From the NCBI GenBank assembly GCA_009693715.1, contig SHWT01000002.1:1-47832 (forward strand): 47,832 nt of DNA, given 5' to 3'. The first letter of the stretch is position 1. Each line of letters begins with the position of its first letter. Below the pieces are notes generated by a model that searched no databases, was not told where the DNA came from, and saw only the letters and a program-made list of their open reading frames with translations. Below, in pieces: positions 29,497-37,734 of the stretch. This DNA comes from Chitinophagaceae bacterium (lineage in GTDB: Bacteria > Bacteroidota > Bacteroidia > Chitinophagales > Chitinophagaceae). The position numbers were made by a program, and so were the translations under genes.

Positions 29497-30672
29497 ATGA
29501 GTAACTCAAATTCAGATCGTCGCAAATTTATCAAAACTACTTCTGCCTTATCGGGTATGCTATTATTTTCAGGCATGTCTAATAAAACAAAAGCAGAAAC
29601 AATTCCACAAGCTGCCCCTATTAAAGTAGCTCCTAACCGCATTAAGTTTGGAGTCATCAATATTAACCATCCACATATTTATGGAATGACGGAAGCGATA
29701 AAGCGTGGTGGCGGACAATTAGTTGCTTTATATGCTAAAGAACCAGAATTAGTGGCTGATTTTTTAAAATCATTTCCTGAAGCAAAATTAGCAAAGAACG
29801 AAAATGAAATTTTAGAAGACCCCAATATTCAATTGATTTTAAGTTCGGGCATTCCTGACGAACGTGCCCCATTGGGTATTCGTGCAATGCAACATGGCAA
29901 GGATTATTTGACTGATAAGCCAGGGATTATTACTTTAGAACAACTTGCCGCTGTTAGAAAAGTACAAAAGGAAACGAAAAGAATATTTTCAATCATGTAT
30001 AGTGAAAGATTGGAAAACAAAGGCACTGAGATGGCCAGCCAATTGGTCAAATCTGGCGCGATTGGTAATGTAATCCAAACAATAAATTTAGCGCCACATC
30101 GCATTAATAATGGCATAGGCAAAACTGGATTGGCCATTAGACCTGATTGGTTTTTCGATAAAAAAAGATACGGTGGAATTTTAACAGATATTGGCTCGCA
30201 TCAATTTGATCAATACTTACACTTCACACAATCAACAGAGGCCCAAGTTTTAATGTCACAAATAGGCAATGTGCATTACCCACAATACCCCAACTTTGAG
30301 GATTTTGGAGATGTCATGTTACAAGGCAATGGTGGCGCAGGCTATATCAGAGTGGACTGGTTTACACCAGATGGTTTAAGTAGCTGGGGCGATGGCAGAT
30401 TAACTATTTTAGGAACCGATGGTTATATTGAGGTTCGTAAAAATATAGATGTATCCTCAGGACATAAAGGGGGCAATCATTTATACATGACTGATAAAAA
30501 AGAAATGAGATACATAGATTGTAATAATGTTGAATTACCATTTGGTCCATTATTTGTTGATGATGTTATCAATAGAACTGAAACCGCTATGTCACAAGCG
30601 CATTGTTTACTTGCGACAGAATTAGCATTAAAAGCACAAAAAATGGCGAAGCCATTGATTTTGAAAAAATAA
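29497..30672 (+). CDS. Gfo/Idh/MocA family oxidoreductase, Tat signal
   Basis: DRRKFIKT twin-arginine motif; IKFGVININHPHIYGMTEAI, LGIRAMQHGKDYLTDKPGIITLEQL, GGILTDIGSHQFDQYL. Confidence 0.9.
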   Translation: MSNSNSDRRKFIKTTSALSGMLLFSGMSNKTKAETIPQAAPIKVAPNRIKFGVININHPHIYGMTEAIKRGGGQLVALYAKEPELVADFLKSFPEAKLAKNENEILEDPNIQLILSSGIPDERAPLGIRAMQHGKDYLTDKPGIITLEQLAAVRKVQKETKRIFSIMYSERLENKGTEMASQLVKSGAIGNVIQTINLAPHRINNGIGKTGLAIRPDWFFDKKRYGGILTDIGSHQFDQYLHFTQSTEAQVLMSQIGNVHYPQYPNFEDFGDVMLQGNGGAGYIRVDWFTPDGLSSWGDGRLTILGTDGYIEVRKNIDVSSGHKGGNHLYMTDKKEMRYIDCNNVELPFGPLFVDDVINRTETAMSQAHCLLATELALKAQKMAKPLILKK

Positions 30673-30710
30673 CTAAATTAGCTTAAGAAAATAGCTTTCA
30701 GTATAACGCA

Positions 30711-30748
30711 AAAAATAGCCATCCCAAAATAAAGGATGGCTATTTTAT
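30711..30748. terminator. Bidirectional intrinsic terminator
   Basis: AAAAATAGCCATCC-caaaataaa-GGATGGCTATTTT between convergent genes. Confidence 0.88.
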
Positions 30749-30793
30749 TATTAAAACTCGTACGATTTATTTATAGAAACAAACTCGTACCGT

Positions 30794-31624
30794 CTATTTA
30801 ATCGTTGCAATAGGCACAGGATCCATATCCGTAAACTCCTTGTTCTCCCCTGCCATACCCCAAATAAAACCATAGTTGGCTGTACCCACGCCAAAGTGCA
30901 TACTCCAAGGGGCTGACAACACCGCTTCATTATTACCTATAACAAGATGTCTTGTTTCCTGTGGCTCCCCCATAAAATGCATAACGCGATGTGCTTCATT
31001 CATATCAAAATAAAAATAAGCTTCCATTCTTCTGGTGTGGGTATGTGGTGGCACTGAATTCCAAACACATCCTTCGTCTAAGATGGTTAAGCCCATTACT
31101 AATTGACAACTTTGAATGCCATCATTATGAATGTATTTATAAATAGTTCTTTTATTAGAAGTAGCCAACTCACCCAACTTAACGGGTGCCGCATCCGCTT
31201 TGGTCATTTTTTGATTAGGATAGGTATGATGTGCTGGTGTAGATAATAAATAAAATAATGCAGGATTGGATGCGTCATTACTTGCGAAAGAAACATGTTC
31301 AGTTCCTTTTCCTAAATAGACACATTCTAATTTATCAATTTCATAATCTACGCCATCTGCAGTGACTGTTCCTTTGCCACCCACATTAATAATACCTAAT
31401 TCACGACGCTCTAAAAAATAGTTTGCCTTTAACTCGCCTTCATTGGCAAGGTCTATCTTATTTTTTCCTGGCACAACCCCACCAACAATCATTCGATCAT
31501 AATGAGCATACACCAAATTGATTTGATCCTGCTTCATTAAGTCTTGAATTAAAAAATTAGCGCGCAGTTCAGTCGTATTCATTTTACTTGTTTCTACTGG
31601 GCTGTTTTGAAATCTTATTTGCAT
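30794..31624 (-). CDS. kduI: 5-dehydro-4-deoxy-D-glucuronate isomerase
   Basis: YAHYDRMIVGGVVPG, FLERRELGIINVGGKG, VPPHTHTRRMEAYFYFDM, APWSMHFGVGTANYGFIWGMAGEN are KduI signatures. Confidence 0.95.
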   Translation of the reverse strand: MQIRFQNSPVETSKMNTTELRANFLIQDLMKQDQINLVYAHYDRMIVGGVVPGKNKIDLANEGELKANYFLERRELGIINVGGKGTVTADGVDYEIDKLECVYLGKGTEHVSFASNDASNPALFYLLSTPAHHTYPNQKMTKADAAPVKLGELATSNKRTIYKYIHNDGIQSCQLVMGLTILDEGCVWNSVPPHTHTRRMEAYFYFDMNEAHRVMHFMGEPQETRHLVIGNNEAVLSAPWSMHFGVGTANYGFIWGMAGENKEFTDMDPVPIATIK

Positions 31625-31667
31625 ATGTATATTTTTTATTTTTTTGATTCTTTACTTATTTTGCTAC

Positions 31668-32429
31668 TTATCTCCCCATCCAGCCACCATCCACTGTTAT
31701 AATTGAGCCATTGATATAATCAGCTGCTGAGGAACATAAAAATACATAAGCTCCTGCTAAATCAGCTGATTTGCCCCAACGACCCGCTGGTATTCTTGAC
31801 AATATTGACTTACTCCTTTCCGGATCGGCGCGTAAAGCTTCTGTATTATCGGTTTCTATATAACCAGGCGCAACACCATTCACATTTACCCCATGTGCCG
31901 CCCATTCGTTTGCAAATGCCTTTAATAAGGATGTAATCGCCCCTTTACTTGCTGCATAGCCAGGCACATTAATTCCTCCCTGAAAACTTAACAAGGAACA
32001 AGTGAAAACTATTTTACCTGACTTGTCCGCTACCATTCTTTTTCCAATTTCTCTGGTAAGCACAAATTGCGCATTTAAATTAATTTCCATAATGGTATCC
32101 CAGTATTCATCGGAATGTTCGGCGGCAGGTGCACGCATAATACTTCCAGCATTGTTAATTAAAATATCAATGCGTGGATGATCTATTTTCACTTTTTCTA
32201 TAAAGGCATGTAAAGCAGTGCGATTTGAAAAATCTACCGCATAGGGATAAAATTTTCGACCAGTTGCTGCCACTGCCTTCTCTACTTCACTGCCTTGCTT
32301 GGGCATGCTATTCGAAACACCAATAATATCAGCGCCTGCATTAGCTAAGTCAATGGCAATTGCCATCCCTATACCACGGCTGCAACCTGTGACTAATGCT
32401 AATTTATTATCTAATCTAAAATTGCTCAT
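31668..32429 (-). CDS. kduD: 2-dehydro-3-deoxy-D-gluconate 5-dehydrogenase (SDR family)
   Basis: FRLDNKLALVTGCSRGIGMAIAIDLANAGADIIGVS, NNAGSIMRAPAAEHSDEYWDTIMEINLNAQFVLTREIGKRM; next to kduI. Confidence 0.92.
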   Translation of the reverse strand: MSNFRLDNKLALVTGCSRGIGMAIAIDLANAGADIIGVSNSMPKQGSEVEKAVAATGRKFYPYAVDFSNRTALHAFIEKVKIDHPRIDILINNAGSIMRAPAAEHSDEYWDTIMEINLNAQFVLTREIGKRMVADKSGKIVFTCSLLSFQGGINVPGYAASKGAITSLLKAFANEWAAHGVNVNGVAPGYIETDNTEALRADPERSKSILSRIPAGRWGKSADLAGAYVFLCSSAADYINGSIITVDGGWMGR

Positions 32430-32448
32430 CTGTAATCTTATGTTTTAA

Positions 32449-33642
32449 TTAAAAAAGTTGGAGTAATAAGTTTTTGTAATTTTCGCCTGCAAAATTTTGA
32501 ATCGACACCTTACAAGTCGTACAATCATATTTTTCGGACGCATGTAAAAGTAAATTAAACGCCTCTTCTACATAATAAGGTGTTATTTCGGTACCGGTCC
32601 AGGTTTTTTCTTTTTTGATATAAGGCAATAATGCCGTGTATGATTTTTTTAAAGAATGTTGATGTACTGTTTCTTTTTCCCAAAAATTAACACCCACTTT
32701 TTCTGCTAGCTGCGCAATTGAACTAAATGCAACTAAATTAAAAACAGAATAATGTAAGGAATTCGTTCGCGCTAATTCTAATGGAAAAAAATATTCACTA
32801 TTGGACTGCTCATCCAAACGTTGTAAGCTTCGATTAATAATTTTTTTAGCCAAATCATTACTATCTAAATATAAGGCAATACCTAAGCATTGAAAATCAT
32901 ACCATACACCATGATTATTGTCTGCTTTCATTTCCTCTAATCCATTTTCACTCGTTTGTAGCCAATGTAAAAATTGCGCGAACCATTTTTTCGTGGCATT
33001 ATTTTTTTGATCATCCCAATTTGATGAACCCTTAATAAGTTGGACACTCTCAAGTGCGTATACAAAATGTCTGGTGTCAATAATTCCTATACCCCTTCCA
33101 CTATTTACACCCTTAATATATTGTGCAAAATTTAAATTAGGGTTCATCAGTGTTGCCGTATCCAAAAACCAAACAGTCATCAATTCATTCACTTTTTTTG
33201 CATATTGTTCATTGCCACTTAAGTAATAAGCAATCCCCAACAAATAAATATTACCACATAACCTGGGCATACTTTGCTTGTCGGGATAATTTTTTACTTC
33301 CGGATTTATTTGACCGTCCTTTCTAATATAAGGTAAACCATTGGGCGTATTTGGATTTGGCCACCAATAGGGCGCCAAGCTAACATAATCATGTTTATTT
33401 CCGCTCGGCGGCATATCTACCTTATCCATCACTGACACCGGCTTGTAGGCTAAAATTTTATTCGCAGAAGCTATTAACTTCTTGTAAGCATCCATCACTG
33501 ATTTGTCGCCACTTTGGACTTTCGCTTTTGTTACTGCTAATTGTTTAATATCAAATTGAATGGTTTCACCACTTCCTACATTTTGCGCCTTTAACATTGA
33601 AATAAAAAAAACACCCAGGGCCAATAAAAAAAATTGCTTCAT
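32449..33642 (-). CDS. Alginate lyase-fold polysaccharide lyase family protein, secreted
   Basis: YVSLAPYWWPNPNTPNGLPYIRKDGQINPEV and MKADNNHGVWYDFQ motifs typical of the Pfam Alginate_lyase family; signal peptide. Confidence 0.85.
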   Translation of the reverse strand: MKQFFLLALGVFFISMLKAQNVGSGETIQFDIKQLAVTKAKVQSGDKSVMDAYKKLIASANKILAYKPVSVMDKVDMPPSGNKHDYVSLAPYWWPNPNTPNGLPYIRKDGQINPEVKNYPDKQSMPRLCGNIYLLGIAYYLSGNEQYAKKVNELMTVWFLDTATLMNPNLNFAQYIKGVNSGRGIGIIDTRHFVYALESVQLIKGSSNWDDQKNNATKKWFAQFLHWLQTSENGLEEMKADNNHGVWYDFQCLGIALYLDSNDLAKKIINRSLQRLDEQSNSEYFFPLELARTNSLHYSVFNLVAFSSIAQLAEKVGVNFWEKETVHQHSLKKSYTALLPYIKKEKTWTGTEITPYYVEEAFNLLLHASEKYDCTTCKVSIQNFAGENYKNLLLQLF

Positions 33643-33682
33643 GATTTAGTTATAAATATTTATTGAAATAAAATTAATGGAC

Positions 33683-34891
33683 CTATTCTTTATCCATTAC
33701 GCATCTAAAACCCAAATGTTCCATTCCTGAATCGGGGGAACTTTTCATACGAGCAGATACGCGGTAACCACTGCAATAGGAATCATTGCATAAAAAGGAA
33801 CCACCCCTCATCACACGCTTAGTGATTAATGGCTCATCAGGATCAAAGCTTTTAGTGGGCCCTTTGGGATTGATGGCAAGTTTTGTTTTGCTTAGTTGTG
33901 TGTAGTAATCATTGTTGTATAAATCAGCACACCATTCCCAAACATTGCCAGCCACATCATACAATCCATAACCATTCGGTGCGAAAGATTTTACAGGCGC
34001 AGCACCCATAAACCCATCTTTATTTAAATTCAAATAAGGAAAATTACCCTGCCAAAAATTACATTTACTCGCCCCCGTCTCATCAAAGGTTTTGCCCCAG
34101 CTATAGCTATTGTTGACTAATCCGCCACGCGCAGCATATTCCCATTCCGCCTCAGTGGGCAATCTTTTACCCGCCCATTTACTATAAGCCACAGCGTCAT
34201 CCCAACTTACATGTGTCACTGGAAAATTATCCTTTCCAATAATATCACTATTTGGCCCATTTGGATGCTTCCAATTCGCACCTCTGGTCCATGCCCACCA
34301 TTGACTGTAATCGTTTAAATTGACTTCCGATTTTGTAGGTACAAAAATTAAGGAAGCAGCCTTCAAGATCGAATCCGGTGGCTTAGGCGTATTCGGAGGT
34401 ACTTGGGATTTAATCTCCTCCCAATTAATATCTTTTTCTGCTGTTGTAATATATCCAGTTGCTTTTACAAATTCACTAAACTGCGCATTCGTCACTTCTG
34501 TTGCATCCATATAAAATCCATTCACTTTAACGCCGTGCTTTGGATATTCATCTTTACGTGCTTGCTCATTATCCCCACCCATCATAAAATTTCCAGGAGG
34601 TATCCAAACCATTCCATCGTGTTTGTCCACCTTTTGTCCAAATGCGTTAAAACGAGAAGGAATCTTACTACAACATGATTTTAATGAATCTTCCGTTGTT
34701 AATTTTTTTACAGCAGTTACTTTTTTATTGATAGGTGCAGTCACTATTTTTTTTGGAGTACCTGTTTTTGGAATTACATTTTTATTTGGAGTATCCTTTT
34801 TTTGTTGCGCCATTATATCGACAGACATAAAAAACATTACCGTAAATAATAAAAAAACGATGCTGCTTAAATTCAACTTGCTATTTTTCAT
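33683..34891 (-). CDS. Formylglycine-generating enzyme (FGE/SUMF1) family protein, secreted
   Basis: MVWIPPGNFMMGGDNEQARKDEYPKHGVKVNGFYMDATEVTNAQF; RLPTEAEWEYAARGG; GGSFLCNDSYCSGYRVSARMKSSPDSGMEHLGFRC retains the paired active-site Cys of true FGEs. Confidence 0.92.
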   Translation of the reverse strand: MKNSKLNLSSIVFLLFTVMFFMSVDIMAQQKKDTPNKNVIPKTGTPKKIVTAPINKKVTAVKKLTTEDSLKSCCSKIPSRFNAFGQKVDKHDGMVWIPPGNFMMGGDNEQARKDEYPKHGVKVNGFYMDATEVTNAQFSEFVKATGYITTAEKDINWEEIKSQVPPNTPKPPDSILKAASLIFVPTKSEVNLNDYSQWWAWTRGANWKHPNGPNSDIIGKDNFPVTHVSWDDAVAYSKWAGKRLPTEAEWEYAARGGLVNNSYSWGKTFDETGASKCNFWQGNFPYLNLNKDGFMGAAPVKSFAPNGYGLYDVAGNVWEWCADLYNNDYYTQLSKTKLAINPKGPTKSFDPDEPLITKRVMRGGSFLCNDSYCSGYRVSARMKSSPDSGMEHLGFRCVMDKE

Positions 34892-34957
34892 AATTCATTT
34901 TACTTAATTAGTTCAACCCGTAGAAACAATTTTAGTTATATTATAAAGACTTTGCAT

Positions 34958-35293
34958 CTACCCTTCTATAAAGTCCTTCCGCATGGGACTAAAAGTATCC
35001 ATTAAAACGCCTTCCTCCAAACAAATTACCCCATGCCAAACATTGGATGCTGCAAAAAAGGTTTCCCCTTGATGTAATACCTTTTTTACCCCGCCCAATT
35101 CCACCTCAAATTGTCCAGATGCCACATAACTAATTTGCACATGTGGGTGTTGATGCAAGGCCCCAATGGCCCCTTTTTCAAACTTAACTTTAACCAACAT
35201 CACTGATTCGTCATAAGCTAAAATGGCACGTTGTACACCAGGCGCAACATTTGTCCATTTTACTATATCGTTTTCGGTAAAAACATTGGTCAT
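34958..35293 (-). CDS. kdgF: Cupin domain protein, KdgF-like (unsaturated uronate linearisation)
   Basis: APGVQRAILAYDESVMLVKVKFEKGAIGALHQHPHVQISYVASGQFEVELGG...SNVWHGVICLEEGVLMDTFSPMRKDFI resembles KdgF; 111 aa. Confidence 0.8.
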   Translation of the reverse strand: MTNVFTENDIVKWTNVAPGVQRAILAYDESVMLVKVKFEKGAIGALHQHPHVQISYVASGQFEVELGGVKKVLHQGETFFAASNVWHGVICLEEGVLMDTFSPMRKDFIEG

Positions 35294-35424
35294 TTGCTTG
35301 ATTTTAATTATTTTGTAAAGGTAAATTTAACATAATTTGAACGATTGGCTATATTGTCAAATACAAGAATTATTCAAAATTTACCCACCCTATAAAGATA
35401 AATTTTATTTCTAAATTAAACCCT

Positions 35425-36633
35425 ATGCAATTAAAATCATTATTATTATCATTCCTTCTTATGCCATTTATTTACGAAAACGTTGTCGGGCAACAAAGCA
35501 GCAGAAATGATATCATGAAAAATTTGATCACTGAAAACTATACTTTGGCCGAAAGCCAATATACATTGATGATGAAATCGGTTCCATCAGGCAAACTTCC
35601 ACAATCCTATGATAATACTAAAAATCAGCTCCAATCAAGAGATATCACTTGGTGGTGCACTGGCTTTTATCCAGGCTCTTTATTATACATTTACGAGCAA
35701 ACCAAAAGTGAAACCATTAAAGCAGAAGCATTACGTGCTTTAAAAGTGATTGAACCAAATCAATACTATACAGGCAATCACGACTTAGGATTCATGATGT
35801 ATTGCAGCTACGGAAATGCTTATCGCTTATTTAAAGATGAAAAATACAAACAAATCATTTTTAACGCTGCGGCTTCCTTAGCAACCAGGTACCGCCCTAC
35901 AATGAAATCCATTCAATCTTGGAATAAAAATCAATACTTTAATTGCCCTGTGATTATTGATAACATGATGAATTTAGAAATGTTGAACTGGGTGAGTCAA
36001 AATGGAGGGGATGCCAAATACCAACAAATTGCTGTTACACATAGTAACACTTCCATGAAAGAATTTTATCGCCCTGATTATAGCTCATTCCATGTTGTTG
36101 ATTTTGATGAAAAAACAGGCAAGGTATTAAGAAAAACCACCCACCAAGGTGCTGCAAATACTTCCGCATGGTCAAGAGGTCAAGCCTGGGGATTATATGG
36201 CTACATCACCATGTACCGTGCAACAAAAAATATTGCTTACTTAAATCATGCAAAAAAAATTGCAGCATTTTATTTGAACCATCCTAATTTACCAGCAGAT
36301 AAAGTTCCTTATTGGGACTTTGATGCAGGTCAACAACCCATTGCAAAGCGCGATGCTTCTGCTGCAGCTATTACTGCATCTGCATTGATGGAGCTGGCGC
36401 AATATACAACAGGTGCTGAAAAAGAAAGATACATTAATGATGGTGTAAAAATGATACAATCCCTATCCAATGAAACCTACCGAGCAAAAGAAGGTGAGAA
36501 TGGTGGATTTTTAATTAAACATTGCGTAGGTGCACTTACCTTAAACTCAGAGATTGATGTGCCACTTGTTTACGCTGACTATTATTTTTTAGAAGCGTTG
36601 AAACGTTATAAAGATTGGTATTTAAATAACTAA
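35425..36633 (+). CDS. Glycoside hydrolase family 88 (unsaturated glucuronyl hydrolase), secreted
   Basis: RDITWWCTGFYPGSLLYIYEQT, NHDLGFMMYCSYGNAYRLF, SAWSRGQAWGLYGYITMYRAT, PYWDFDAGQQPIAKRDASAAAITASALMEL. Confidence 0.94.
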   Translation: MQLKSLLLSFLLMPFIYENVVGQQSSRNDIMKNLITENYTLAESQYTLMMKSVPSGKLPQSYDNTKNQLQSRDITWWCTGFYPGSLLYIYEQTKSETIKAEALRALKVIEPNQYYTGNHDLGFMMYCSYGNAYRLFKDEKYKQIIFNAAASLATRYRPTMKSIQSWNKNQYFNCPVIIDNMMNLEMLNWVSQNGGDAKYQQIAVTHSNTSMKEFYRPDYSSFHVVDFDEKTGKVLRKTTHQGAANTSAWSRGQAWGLYGYITMYRATKNIAYLNHAKKIAAFYLNHPNLPADKVPYWDFDAGQQPIAKRDASAAAITASALMELAQYTTGAEKERYINDGVKMIQSLSNETYRAKEGENGGFLIKHCVGALTLNSEIDVPLVYADYYFLEALKRYKDWYLNN

Positions 36634-36651
36634 TACAACTACTACATTGTT

Positions 36652-36699
36652 AAAGAGGAATAATTTACGCAGCAATTCGCGCGAAAATTATTCCTCTTT
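36652..36699. terminator. Bidirectional terminator between GH88 and TIM-barrel gene, overlapping the stop codon of the latter
   Basis: AAAGAGGAATAATTT...AAAATTATTCCTCTTT long inverted repeat. Confidence 0.85.
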
Positions 36700-37615
36700 A
36701 CATATAGGGCTTTAACTGGTCACTTACTTTTTTCAAAAATGGTGGGATAATAACTTTTGGATCACCTGGATTTAAAGTTTCTGTGGGCAAGTAGCCTTTA
36801 TAAGGAGATGCTGCAATAATCTTAACTAACTTTTTTAAATCCATGGGTTGCACTTTACCATCAATGGTAATGAGCTCCTTAATTTGCCAGTTGACTGCAT
36901 AAGGCGCTACTAATTCAATTTCACTATACCCTTCCTTGGTTTGAAAATTACCTGTATCCACCACCAAGCCAAACCATTGTTTATCGAGACGATCAACAAA
37001 GTAAATAGCTTGTTCGGCTGTTAATATAAAATCATTGTGATTTTGCATGGCAATAATCACCCCTAATTTTTTTCCATATTGAACGCATTGGTCAAAACTT
37101 TCAATGATCCAATCTGCCACTTGCTTCCAGTCATATCCATCCGGTAATTTTTTTGTACTATAAATACGAATCACCGGAGCGCCTAATTTAGCCGCCACTT
37201 CAATCCACTTTTTTATAAACGCAACTTCCGTTTGTCGGTCGGTAGGATTTGGGGATCCAAAGTCATTGCGTATGCCCGTTCCGCTGATACTAAGTCCTGC
37301 CTTATGTACCCTATTTTTAATGCTATAAATATATTCGTCAGAGGGTACTTGCGGATAGTTTTGTAAATAATACCCTGTTATGTCAATAGCATCAATATTC
37401 AAATTCCCACAAAAATCAATCACCTCCTCAATCGTGATTTCCTTTTTGGTTAAGGGCGCATTAAAGGAGTATGCATTTAAGCTTATTTTAAAACGATGGC
37501 TTAAAGAGGACTTTGAGTCCCCTGCAACCACCTGACTTTTACTAGCCCCAATATTTGATTTGGCAATCGCAGGTACAAAAAATAGGGACTGCAAAAAATT
37601 TCTTCGTTGATTCAT
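36698..37615 (-). CDS. Sugar phosphate isomerase/epimerase-like TIM-barrel protein, Tat-like signal
   Basis: QRRNFLQS near N-terminus; GAPVIRIYSTKKLP, LGVIIAMQNHNDFILTAEQ, GLVVDTGNFQTKEGY, YKGYLPTETLNPGDP. Confidence 0.87.
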   Translation of the reverse strand: MNQRRNFLQSLFFVPAIAKSNIGASKSQVVAGDSKSSLSHRFKISLNAYSFNAPLTKKEITIEEVIDFCGNLNIDAIDITGYYLQNYPQVPSDEYIYSIKNRVHKAGLSISGTGIRNDFGSPNPTDRQTEVAFIKKWIEVAAKLGAPVIRIYSTKKLPDGYDWKQVADWIIESFDQCVQYGKKLGVIIAMQNHNDFILTAEQAIYFVDRLDKQWFGLVVDTGNFQTKEGYSEIELVAPYAVNWQIKELITIDGKVQPMDLKKLVKIIAASPYKGYLPTETLNPGDPKVIIPPFLKKVSDQLKPYM

Positions 37616-37673
37616 AAAAATGATTTCGTACTAAATGTGAAAAAAGTTCCTTTACTAAATGTACCAAATATTT

Positions 37674-37708
37674 CTAAAAAAATAACCCCAGTAAAACTGA
37701 GGTTATTG
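37674..37708 (-). terminator. Intrinsic terminator of clpC
   Basis: Minus strand AATAACCtCAGttttaCTGgGGTTATT followed by a T run. Confidence 0.8.
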
Positions 37709-37734
37709 AGAATATTGAAATTAAAGCTGATTAA

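Noticed and set aside
29295-29660. Minus-strand ORF across the junction of the two Gfo/Idh genes
   Set aside because: Antisense to two confident genes and no domain
35335-35362. ATTTGA-N16-TCAAAT inverted arms between kdgF and gh88 as a possible operator
   Set aside because: Short AT-rich arms with a long spacer, no second copy seen and no match to the LacI-like motif
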